From Candidatus Bathyarchaeota archaeon (lineage in GTDB: Archaea; Thermoproteota; Bathyarchaeia; Bathyarchaeales; SOJC01), in NCBI GenBank assembly GCA_030608925.1, contig JAUWDF010000021.1, forward strand, positions 1 through 8,182: DNA of 8,182 bases, in the 5' to 3' direction. The notes below the pieces were generated by a model. It saw only the letters and a program-made list of their open reading frames with translations. It made no database searches and was not told the origin of the DNA. Within the stretch, counting starts at the first letter, position 1, and each line of letters starts with the position of its first letter. The position numbers and the translations under genes are program-made. Below are positions 1 through 5,747 of this stretch, piece by piece.

Positions 1-364
1 GTTTCAGCACCTCCGAATCCTCCATGCTTAGTGAAGATACCCTATCCATGTAGTTTGGGTTGAAGGTCGGGGATCGAATCTTTTCATGTTTTCTTTCGAG
101 AAAAAGTACGGCTTCAATATTCCTGTAAAAAGAATAGGGGCCAAATGCTTCTTTTCCTTCCGCCTCACGTAATTGCTCTCCTGTTTCCAGGGTGGATTTG
201 CTTTGTGCGTTTACAACTCTTGCATAAAAACTACTGGTTTTTGAATCTATACGTACAATTTGACCGAAACAAAGATTGGTGTTTTTTCTTAGAAAAAAGA
301 ATACTCTGTCACCTTTCACTTCACCTATTGACCCAAGGTTCTTAGACCTAAGGTTCTCAGGCAT
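1..364 (-). CDS. herA: HerA-type DNA translocase/ATPase, N-terminal part (cut by window edge)
   Basis: HerA is a hexameric bipolar DNA-translocating ATPase that works with NurA in resecting double-strand break ends. Reading the minus strand from the ATG at 364 gives 121 codons open to the window edge. Only the N-terminal region is visible. It is a beta-rich stretch with GSIGEVKGDRVFF (residues 11-23), a FGQIVRID strand (33-40) and FYARVVN (46-52), then an EAVLFLE strand (84-90). This matches the layout of a HAS-barrel, the beta domain that precedes the HerA ATPase core. The Walker motifs would lie beyond base 1 and cannot be seen. The start codon lies inside the end of nurA (shared ATGCCTGA, 8 bp), a typical translational coupling, and NurA's usual partner is HerA. 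The identity rests on this linkage plus the HAS-barrel-like pattern; another HAS-barrel ATPase is the main alternative. Confidence 0.75.
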   Translation of the reverse strand, partial: MPENLRSKNLGSIGEVKGDRVFFFLRKNTNLCFGQIVRIDSKTSSFYARVVNAQSKSTLETGEQLREAEGKEAFGPYSFYRNIEAVLFLERKHEKIRSPTFNPNYMDRVSSLSMEDSEVLK

Positions 365-1343
365 TAGGTATCCGCTCCCAACTGAAGGCGTGTTTTACTC
401 CATGGAGTTCATCTGCAAAATTGCATGCAAGCTCTTCTTTCCGGAGCAGATCTAGTAAGCCTGCTTTTTTCAAGGTGTCTTCAACTTCCACATAGTACTG
501 AACTAATTTTGTTTCCGAAAGACTTGAAAAGTCGTGGGCTAACCATAGCGCCACAGGGTAGCCTGAGCAACGAGGATCCTCAGAAATAGAGCAAAGTGGT
601 GATATAATTTCTTGCACATTACCATCTACTAGATAATTCATAATGTCACATCTAAATGTTCGTGGGCTCTCATCGCATAATTTGATGATAGATACGTCGC
701 CATATAGATGATCATGGATGTTGGCTTTTTTGACAGGGTGATAAACCCAACACCCTTTTGGTCCCAGAATACTTGTAGCAGCAATAAGGTCTCGACCTTT
801 ATTGTCACGTAACATTGGCGATTGTTTACTAATCGTGAGAAGTTTTATTCCTCTTCTCGCACAAGCTTCATATAACATTACATTGAACCTTCGTTCGCCA
901 CCAAAGTAGCTTGCACCATCGAGAAGAATGAAGTCCGCATCATCAGCAATCCTCTCTAATCTAAGAGCCATTTCACTTTCAAGTTGAAGTCTAGTTTCTT
1001 GCATTATTTTGCGGCGTACATAAGCATCTCCTTTGACAGCTCTAATCGTTTCCTTAAAACCCCAATCTACATCTCTGTTTTGAACCACAGCGTATGATAC
1101 ACGATAGACATAGATTGCCCAATTGTTTGCACGTCTTAAAGTTCTAGTCGAACAATCAACCGCGAAGAAGTGAACGTCGCGTTTCTTTTCCGCCTTCAAC
1201 GTAGTAAAATTAGATGTTGATGGTATTGTAGAGATTACAGGTTCGACTTTTAATTTTTCAGGATTCATTACGCACCCTTTTTCAATGTAGTCTCTCATTA
1301 TTTTCTCCATTTCGGAGAAATCCGATTCAAGTCCTCCATTCAT
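357..1343 (-). CDS. nurA: NurA-domain 5'-3' nuclease
   Basis: Predicted NurA nuclease of 328 aa, which with HerA degrades 5' strands at double-strand breaks to give 3' tails for RadA. NurA signatures appear in order: FFAVDCS (59-65; D63 is the expected metal ligand), the acidic helix LESEMALRLE (121-130; E122/E124), ILLDGASYF (139-147; D142), LLTISKQS (168-175), and late YP (262-263) followed by AH (269-270), which fit the conserved Tyr and His near the family's active site. The length is typical for archaeal NurA. Motif I is DCS where DGS is usual. The ATG at 1343 lies 28 nt after the upstream winged-helix gene, so the two are probably co-transcribed; no strong Shine-Dalgarno is seen. An internal Met at residue 12 or 16 could also start it. 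The first 50 residues look poorly ordered. Family assignment is by motif reading. Confidence 0.85.
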   Translation of the reverse strand: MNGGLESDFSEMEKIMRDYIEKGCVMNPEKLKVEPVISTIPSTSNFTTLKAEKKRDVHFFAVDCSTRTLRRANNWAIYVYRVSYAVVQNRDVDWGFKETIRAVKGDAYVRRKIMQETRLQLESEMALRLERIADDADFILLDGASYFGGERRFNVMLYEACARRGIKLLTISKQSPMLRDNKGRDLIAATSILGPKGCWVYHPVKKANIHDHLYGDVSIIKLCDESPRTFRCDIMNYLVDGNVQEIISPLCSISEDPRCSGYPVALWLAHDFSSLSETKLVQYYVEVEDTLKKAGLLDLLRKEELACNFADELHGVKHAFSWERIPNA

Positions 1344-1371
1344 ACGTAATACGCCTAATTCATTGGGATAA

Positions 1372-1794
1372 TCATTTGCTTGTTTTATTTAATGATTTGA
1401 GTATGCTTTTCGATAGTTCGGTGAACATTCGATACTTTCTATTGTTTTGTGGTCCCTCTGTCATTAGAAAGCCACGTCGAGTCATCCTTGCCAAATAAGT
1501 GGATGCGGTACTCAAAGTAATTACGTCGCCAAAAGTCTTTCCATATGTTTCTACAATGTCACGAGAGGAGAACCATGTAAATGCAAAACGATCATTAATC
1601 AGTAGCTTTGTCTTACTAAATTTCGTGGATTTGCTAGGACCCATTCGTTCATTACCCTTCTGTACACTTCCGAGTAGCTCGACAATGTCAAGGACGCACT
1701 GAGCTTTTTTTCTTGTAACCTCACCTTCAACAATAACTGTGTATCTATTCCCTTCATCATCAAAAACCTCAACTCGCAATTTCCTAGCAGGCAT
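1372..1794 (-). CDS. uncharacterised small protein with C-terminal winged helix, first gene of the nurA-herA operon
   Basis: I do not recognise a named family. The 140-aa product begins with a beta-rich segment (KLRVEVFDDEGNRYTVIVEG, about 5-24), followed by a helix (26-42), a Gly/Lys/Ser-rich linker (43-63) and a winged-helix-like C-terminus (64-125). In the latter, SSRDIVETYGKTF looks like the first helices, ITLSTASTYLARMTRRGFL like the recognition helix region, and EGPQNNRKYRMF like the wing. It is therefore likely a DNA-binding protein. I chose the ATG at 1794 because a TATA-like box (1817-1827) sits about 27 nt upstream, fitting a leaderless transcript; in-frame ATG at 1815 or TTG at 1818 would add 7 or 8 residues but have no ribosome site. 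It precedes nurA by 28 nt. It may regulate the operon, bind the nearby origin, or be an accessory subunit of HerA-NurA; these roles are inference. Confidence 0.75.
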   Translation of the reverse strand: MPARKLRVEVFDDEGNRYTVIVEGEVTRKKAQCVLDIVELLGSVQKGNERMGPSKSTKFSKTKLLINDRFAFTWFSSRDIVETYGKTFGDVITLSTASTYLARMTRRGFLMTEGPQNNRKYRMFTELSKSILKSLNKTSK

Positions 1795-1816
1795 AGATAC
1801 AGACCACACATACATC

Positions 1817-1827
1817 AATTAAACATA
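1817..1827 (-). promoter_or_regulatory. TATA-like promoter element for the winged-helix/nurA/herA operon
   Basis: On the minus strand the sequence reads CATATGTTTAA. Its centre lies about 27 nt upstream of the ATG at 1794, which is the standard archaeal TATA-to-start distance and would give a leaderless mRNA. The match to a TATA consensus is only moderate, and no other good box is seen close upstream. Confidence 0.4.
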
Positions 1828-1846
1828 TGACTTACAGGGACTACAA

Positions 1847-1853
1847 TTCACAA
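1847..1853 (+). promoter_or_regulatory. TTCACAA motif upstream of the nurA-herA operon
   Basis: One copy of TTCACAA, 53 nt upstream of the chosen start of the operon and just beyond its presumed TATA box, where an activator or BRE-proximal regulator could bind. The same heptamer occurs three times in the origin (2108-2134) and once upstream of DP1 (5476-5482). A regulatory role is inference. Confidence 0.3.
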
Positions 1854-2005
1854 GTTATAGCTGTTATGACTAAATATGGTAGTGAAAAATACCTCAAATT
1901 GAGTCGCTACAAAAAAAGCGAACTAATTTTACACTTATTTTGATTTAACATCATTGACAAATCTTTTCTATACACAGAAGAGGAACAAGCTACGAATATT
2001 CGTTA

Positions 2006-2030
2006 TTTTCCAGAGGAAACGAGGGGGTGG
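2006..2030 (+). promoter_or_regulatory. ORB element 1 (Orc1/Cdc6 binding site)
   Basis: The sequence contains CCAGAGGAAACGAGGGGG followed by TGG. It matches the archaeal origin recognition box: a short dyad (TTTCC-AG-AGGAAA) followed by the GAAACGA core and a G-string. It is the best of the three copies. The G-string points right, toward the centre of the origin. Confidence 0.88.
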
Positions 2031-2107
2031 CGTATTCACTTAAAATAGACAGAAAAATCATGAAAGGCAGTGATTTAACCTGACGAAACTTCAACAACTA
2101 ATTAAAC

Positions 2108-2134
2108 TTCACAAGGACTTCACAATTTTGTGAA
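2108..2134. repeat. TTCACAA direct repeat plus inverted dyad inside the origin
   Basis: TTCACAA occurs at 2108-2114 and again at 2119-2125, a period of 11 bp, which places both on one face of the helix. An inverted copy TTGTGAA follows at 2128-2134, so that TTCACAA-TT-TTGTGAA is a perfect dyad with 7-bp arms. It sits between ORB 1 and ORB 2. This pattern is typical of a dimeric regulator or accessory origin-binding site. No known archaeal factor is assigned from the sequence. Confidence 0.55.
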
Positions 2135-2181
2135 CATTCTAATCCTGCACCAATTTCTCCAAACCACGCGCCCATCCTCCA

Positions 2182-2203
2182 ACCCCTATATTTCCACTCC
2201 AAT
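2182..2203 (-). promoter_or_regulatory. ORB element 2, inverted
   Basis: The minus strand reads TGGAGTGGAAATATAGGGGT and then TG. It keeps the AGTGGAAA half and the GGGGT G-string at the same spacing as ORB 1 but has TATA in place of CGAG. It is inverted relative to ORB 1, so their G-strings face each other across about 150 bp. Confidence 0.72.
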
Positions 2204-2230
2204 CTTGTTTTATGAAAATAATGCGCCCAC

Positions 2231-2390
2231 GTAAAAAACAAAGGAAACATTGAATTACTTTGTCAAAAATAAAGTGATAACTTACTTTAAAAAAATAGAT
2301 AAATATGATTAATATGTTTTCGATGGAATTAAATTTCAGAGTATATTTTATAATAACAAATCATCATAACTATTAAAAAGAATCAGAGTA
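2231..2390. other. AT-rich block, probable duplex unwinding element
   Basis: By hand count 31 of 160 bases are G or C, about 19%, well below the surrounding genes. It is flanked by ORB 2 and ORB 3, the place where Orc1/Cdc6 binding is expected to help melt the duplex. It has A-runs and TA steps (for example TATATTTTATAATAA near 2342-2356) and no open reading frame of note. Confidence 0.65.
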
Positions 2391-2417
2391 TTCCAATAGA
2401 AAAGAAGGGGTGTGTGG
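2391..2417 (+). promoter_or_regulatory. ORB element 3
   Basis: The plus strand reads TTCCAATAGAAAAGAAGGGG followed by TGTGTGG. It retains TTCCA, the GAAA core, GAAGGGG and T at the spacing of an ORB, with several substitutions in the dyad half. It lies on the orc1/cdc6 side of the AT-rich block and is in the same orientation as ORB 1. Confidence 0.7.
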
Positions 2418-2590
2418 ATCTATTTTTTAATATTCATAAACAATCTTACTGTATTTTCTTTCATACTTTCTTCGGATGAGTTTCTTGACAAACACAAATT
2501 TCGACATGTATAGTAATTATCTATTTTTTTAGACAAGAGTCTTTAATTTTTCAAGTTGAAATGGTGGCTTTGCAAGTGCATTTGCTGAAG

Positions 2591-2596
2591 GGAGAT
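2591..2596 (+). promoter_or_regulatory. Shine-Dalgarno site that decides the orc1/cdc6 start
   Basis: GGAGAT lies 9 nt before the ATG at 2606. It favours that codon over the in-frame ATG at 2561, which has no purine-rich site and would add 15 residues unlike the family's N-terminus. Confidence 0.55.
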
Positions 2597-2605
2597 GGTA
2601 ACCTT

Positions 2606-3865
2606 ATGGTGGAGAACGAAGTGGACATACTTGACGCAGTTTTTGAGCGTTTCCTGAATAACATAAACTTGTTCAAGGATAGAGATGTACTCCGCCATGA
2701 CTATGTTCCTCAGAAATTGCCTCACCGCGAAAAGCAGATAAGATATTTAGGTATGATTGTTGCTCCACTTTTAAAAACAGCTCGCTGCTCAAACATCTTC
2801 ATTTATGGAAAAACTGGAACTGGTAAAACAGCTGTGATAAAATACGTTCTAAATCGACTAGCAAAGAAAGCAGTGGAGCTCGATACATCAGTTAAAATTG
2901 CATATGTAAATTGTCGTCTAGCTGGTACTGAATACAGGGTATTTTCGACTTTATGTCACTCTATGAACATAGATGTGCCTTTTACCGGTCTTGCAGTTGG
3001 AGAAGTTTTTGAGCGTTTCAAAAGAGGACTGGAACAACGAGGGTTGTCGCTTATAGTTGTGTTGGATGAATTGGATGAGCTAATTAAGGCTAGAGGCGAC
3101 GTACTTCTATACGAGTTAACGCGAGTAAATGAAACCCTTAGTAGAGGGAAGGTTGCAATCGTTGGGATCTCAAACGATCTAAGGTTTAAAGAACTCCTCG
3201 AACCACGTGTGTTAAGCTCATTAAGCGAGGAAGAAATTGTCTTTAAACCTTACGATGCATCTGAATTAAAAGACATTTTATGGGAAAGGGCGGCACTAGC
3301 TTTCAGCAAAAACATTTTACTTGATGGGGCTGTCAGCTTATGTTCAGCTTTAGCTGCTGCAGAGCATGGAGACGCAAGACGCGCTCTTGACCTTCTGAGA
3401 GTTGCTGGGGAGGTTGCTGAAAGGAATAATGCACAATCTATATCTGAAGATCATGTTAGAGAGGCTGAGAAAAGAATCGAACACAATAGAATAATAGATG
3501 CCTTGACGAATTTGACTTTACACTCCAAGTTCGTTTTGTATAGCGTGTATCTTCTCGGAAAAGCTAACATTTATTCCGCGATTACTGGTGACATATACGA
3601 AGTGTACACTGAGCTATGTAGAGAGATTGGGATCTCACCCTTGACTCAGCGACGTGTGAGTGGACTAATAAACGAGCTTGACGTTATTGGACTTTTAAAT
3701 GCTAGAATTGTCAGCAGGGGGAGGTATGGTCGGACAAAGAAGATAAGCCTAGCCATACCCCGGAGTCCTTTTAAAGAAGTATATGCCAATGATGACCATC
3801 TAAGTCAGTTGCTTAATTTCAACCCGAACTGCTTAAGCACGAAGATGAGAAAAACTATCCATTAA
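2606..3865 (+). CDS. cdc6: Orc1/Cdc6 replication initiator
   Basis: Origin-binding AAA+ ATPase that recognises ORB sites, melts the origin and helps load MCM. From the ATG at 2606 the protein has 419 aa, normal for the family. It starts with the family's typical segment (ILDAVFERF, then LRHDYVPQKLPHREKQI). Walker A is GKTGTGKT (residues 68-75), Walker B VVLDELDE (151-158), sensor 1 GISNDLRF (187-194) and sensor 2 HGDARRALDLL (254-264). A C-terminal winged helix spans about 303-385, with a basic wing SRGRYGRTKK (370-379) that in relatives contacts ORB DNA. All ATPase motifs look intact. Its gene abuts the predicted origin, which supports both calls. The 3' end overlaps that of convergent DP1 by 11 bp. 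An upstream ATG at 2561 is possible but less likely. Confidence 0.96.
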   Translation: MVENEVDILDAVFERFLNNINLFKDRDVLRHDYVPQKLPHREKQIRYLGMIVAPLLKTARCSNIFIYGKTGTGKTAVIKYVLNRLAKKAVELDTSVKIAYVNCRLAGTEYRVFSTLCHSMNIDVPFTGLAVGEVFERFKRGLEQRGLSLIVVLDELDELIKARGDVLLYELTRVNETLSRGKVAIVGISNDLRFKELLEPRVLSSLSEEEIVFKPYDASELKDILWERAALAFSKNILLDGAVSLCSALAAAEHGDARRALDLLRVAGEVAERNNAQSISEDHVREAEKRIEHNRIIDALTNLTLHSKFVLYSVYLLGKANIYSAITGDIYEVYTELCREIGISPLTQRRVSGLINELDVIGLLNARIVSRGRYGRTKKISLAIPRSPFKEVYANDDHLSQLLNFNPNCLSTKMRKTIH

Positions 3866-5411
3866 AATCTATTGGAAGAACCTGTTTTGTCTGAAGGTTA
3901 ACAACTGGAATTATCCCTGGTGTGGGGTCCAAACCTAAATTTCGTTGATACACTGTTTGTCTTTGCCAAGCTCCAGAGTTTACCATCAAAGTGCCTTTAT
4001 ATGTATCGTACTTCATCACGTGTACATGACCTGAGTGATAAATATCTGGAACTTTATCTATCACTAAGAAGTCTCGCTTTTCTGAGGCTATCGAAGTTCG
4101 TTGACCATAGGTGGGTGCTAGATGTCGACCCTGAAGTAATAGGCGCATAGCTCTCTCTGGAGAGTGAAAATTCATCTCTGCTGCGGTTGCCAAGACATCA
4201 TCTAGACTTCGACCGTGATGTACAAGCAATCGTACTCCATGAATACTAACTACTGCTGGGTTGCCTAGCGATAGCAGATTTTCTGATTCGAGGAGAGGCG
4301 CAGCGTACTCCTTTGGAATAGCTGGCTGTGGTAATGCCTTTCTTGATGCATCATGATTACCTGGAATTATAATCACCTCTATGTAATCAGGGATTTGTTC
4401 GAGAAACTTTGCGGCTATTTCATATTGTTTATAGATGTCCCGTACTGCGAGTTCTCTTATCTGATTGGGGTAAATGCCTACGCCGTCCACTAGGTCACCT
4501 GCTATAATGACATACTTTATAGAACCTGCAACTTCTCTTAAGTTCTGTGAACCATGCTTACCGTTAAGCCATAACAGAAAGTTGTTGAACTCTTCCCGCA
4601 TGAATTCATTACTACCAACATGAAGATCAGATATGAGGGCTGCACAAACAGGGTCCTTAGCTACTCGTGCCTCTTTTTGAGGAATGTCAGGAAGAAGGAT
4701 TTCTTCAGCAACAAGGTAATTCTTACGTCCCTTGAGTAGGCTAAGACATACTACTTGATCAGGGAGTATGGACTTGGTTTTCTCGAGAAGCTCTAATGAC
4801 CCATTCCGCGGAACAAGCACGGTTGTGCTGTGTTCAAGATCCTCAACCTTGAGGAACACACCGAACTTGGATTCCCGCTTTTCCGTAACCATACAAAAGG
4901 CTTTTTCCCTAGAACGAGGTTGAGCTCGGAACACATCCATGAGGGTTCCAGCGCTTCTTGAGTCCATTCTCTGCCTTAGCAAACGCACTATGCGCCTAAA
5001 GCGGTCCTGGAAATAATCCTGATATTCCTCAATTGAGCCAGTGGAACAAATTTTTCCAGTTGGATCATCCAACACTGTAATATCTTTCTTGATATTCTTT
5101 GCGAGGGAATGGAATACTCTCCTAGTTTTTGTGGTGGTTCCTGAAGATTGGGGAAAAGGAAGGATATCAGGTTGCTTTAAGTCTCTTGTTATGCCAAAAA
5201 CCTCTGTTGCCATTTCCTCAAGAAGGCTTTTGCTAATGAAAAGTGATTTCCGGGTATTGGCTTCCATTCTTTTCAGGGTCAATTCAATTAACTTTGCTGG
5301 GTCTTCTCTTTTTGAGATTGCTGTAAGCAGTTCAAAAGCCTCTTCATCAAGATGATACCCTGCGGTGAGCGAAAGAGACAACGCTTGTTGTATACGTTCT
5401 TGTTCATTCAC
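3855..5411 (-). CDS. polB: DNA polymerase D small subunit DP1 (3'-5' exonuclease)
   Basis: Small subunit of the archaeal replicative polymerase PolD; it carries the Mre11-like proofreading exonuclease. From the GTG at 5411 it has 518 aa. The first 75 residues are helical, followed by a variable Thr/Ser/Lys-rich linker. An OB-fold region lies around 170-245 (FCMVTEKRESKFGVFLKVED). The calcineurin-like phosphoesterase domain then follows with all metal motifs: ISDLHVGS (260-267), GDLVDG (305-310), PGNHD (350-354), VHHGRS (397-402) and SGHVHV (460-465). Catalytic Asp and His are present, so it should be an active nuclease. The start is set by AGGAGA at 5420-5425, 8 nt before GTG; an adjacent in-frame TTG at 5414 is the alternative. 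Its partner DP2 begins at 8045 on the other strand, so the two subunits are not in one operon. Confidence 0.96.
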   Translation of the reverse strand: MNEQERIQQALSLSLTAGYHLDEEAFELLTAISKREDPAKLIELTLKRMEANTRKSLFISKSLLEEMATEVFGITRDLKQPDILPFPQSSGTTTKTRRVFHSLAKNIKKDITVLDDPTGKICSTGSIEEYQDYFQDRFRRIVRLLRQRMDSRSAGTLMDVFRAQPRSREKAFCMVTEKRESKFGVFLKVEDLEHSTTVLVPRNGSLELLEKTKSILPDQVVCLSLLKGRKNYLVAEEILLPDIPQKEARVAKDPVCAALISDLHVGSNEFMREEFNNFLLWLNGKHGSQNLREVAGSIKYVIIAGDLVDGVGIYPNQIRELAVRDIYKQYEIAAKFLEQIPDYIEVIIIPGNHDASRKALPQPAIPKEYAAPLLESENLLSLGNPAVVSIHGVRLLVHHGRSLDDVLATAAEMNFHSPERAMRLLLQGRHLAPTYGQRTSIASEKRDFLVIDKVPDIYHSGHVHVMKYDTYKGTLMVNSGAWQRQTVYQRNLGLDPTPGIIPVVNLQTKQVLPIDFNG

Positions 5412-5419
5412 CAAACTTT

Positions 5420-5425
5420 TCTCCT
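5420..5425 (-). promoter_or_regulatory. Shine-Dalgarno site of DP1
   Basis: AGGAGA on the minus strand, 8 nt before GTG (5411) and 5 nt before TTG (5414). The spacing favours the GTG start. It also shows that this gene has a leadered mRNA, unlike some of its neighbours. Confidence 0.6.
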
Positions 5426-5475
5426 AACTGCATCACCGTAATCATTTCCATGAACGAAGGAAGGCAACGTCAAGC

Positions 5476-5482
5476 TTCACAA
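5476..5482 (+). promoter_or_regulatory. TTCACAA motif upstream of DP1
   Basis: One TTCACAA, followed by TGTGG, giving an imperfect version of the origin dyad (CACAATGTG is shared symmetry). It lies about 65 nt upstream of the DP1 start codon. It is the fifth intergenic copy in the window. Its role as an operator is a guess. Confidence 0.3.
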
Positions 5483-5515
5483 TGTGGTATCAGAACCTCT
5501 TGAAGGTTTCGTAGT

Positions 5516-5534
5516 CTTAAATTTCCCATTTAAG
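5516..5534. repeat. palindrome CTTAAAT-N5-ATTTAAG in the DP1/phoU-like divergent region
   Basis: Perfect 7-bp arms, CTTAAAT at 5516-5522 and ATTTAAG at 5528-5534, separated by TTCCC. It lies about 105 nt upstream of the DP1 start. The arm is TATA-like, so it may be the DP1 core promoter, an operator overlapping it, or both. Confidence 0.45.
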
Positions 5535-5593
5535 TTTCCTCTATTTGCCTGCCGTTTAAAACTTATTTACCTAAATCGTACATCAAATCTGAA

Positions 5594-5608
5594 GCACCTT
5601 TGAGGTGC
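5594..5608. repeat. short perfect hairpin/palindrome GCACCT-TTG-AGGTGC
   Basis: Six-bp GC-rich arms around a 3-nt loop, standing out in an AT-rich intergenic stretch about 140 nt before the phoU-like gene and 186 nt from DP1. It could be an operator for a dimeric repressor or an RNA hairpin in a leader. No T-run follows in either direction, so a terminator is unlikely. Confidence 0.4.
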
Positions 5609-5702
5609 GTGCGTACAAAATTAATACAGTTAACATTAATTAGATTCAGCTTGTTTATACTTAGTAATACAAATTTTATCCGGTCTATTTTTCTCATCTG
5701 TG

Positions 5703-5712
5703 TTTATATATA
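5703..5712 (+). promoter_or_regulatory. TATA box of the AbrB-PhoU gene
   Basis: TTTATATATA, the best TATA box in the window. A start of transcription about 26 nt downstream (near 5734) would leave a leader of about 14 nt containing GAGG at 5737-5740, 7 nt before the ATG at 5748. Confidence 0.7.
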
Positions 5713-5747
5713 CCTTTCTTTAGAGAAACATTCAACGAGGTATTGTT

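Larger units (their letters stand above)
2004..2420. other. predicted replication origin (oriC) next to orc1/cdc6
   Basis: This lies in the roughly 810-bp gene-free stretch between the divergent nurA-herA operon and orc1/cdc6. It holds three ORB-like elements (2006-2030 plus, 2182-2203 minus, 2391-2417 plus), a dyad of TTCACAA units (2108-2134), and a 160-bp block of about 81% A+T between the second and third ORB. Archaeal origins are typically adjacent to an orc1/cdc6 gene and consist of inverted ORBs flanking an AT-rich unwinding element, so sequence and context agree. The limits given are those of the outermost recognised elements; the true origin may extend to both flanking genes. The rest of the gap (1828-2003 and 2421-2590) is AT-rich with no gene that I can support. 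Confidence 0.85.

Noticed and set aside
70..90. tRNA T-arm-like GGGATCGAATC
   Set aside because: No pairing 3' arm, no anticodon or acceptor stem nearby, and it lies inside the herA coding frame.
145..345. 66-aa plus-strand open frame at the left edge
   Set aside because: It lies opposite the partial herA frame, which has protein-like composition and is coupled to nurA; the plus-strand product is Phe/Leu-rich and matches no family.
2241..2250. GGAAAC at 2243-2248 as a fourth ORB
   Set aside because: It has the core hexamer but no G-string and no flanking dyad.
1954..2492. TTGACAAA at 1954-1961 and 2485-2492 as an origin repeat
   Set aside because: Only two copies of an AT-rich octamer more than 500 bp apart; chance is a sufficient explanation.
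2561..2605. N-terminal extension of Cdc6 from the ATG at 2561
   Set aside because: No ribosome site there, residues unlike the family, and a Shine-Dalgarno sits before the ATG at 2606.
1795..2605. Mobile element, CRISPR array or small RNA gene in the long non-coding stretch
   Set aside because: No regular repeat-spacer pattern, no terminal inverted repeats with a transposase, and no stable stem-rich segment; the ORBs explain it better.
5041..5355. 104-aa plus-strand open frame inside DP1
   Set aside because: It is antisense to a well-supported gene and shows no domain pattern; the same holds for frames at 1499-1702, 3920-4150, 7466-7657 and 7659-7862.
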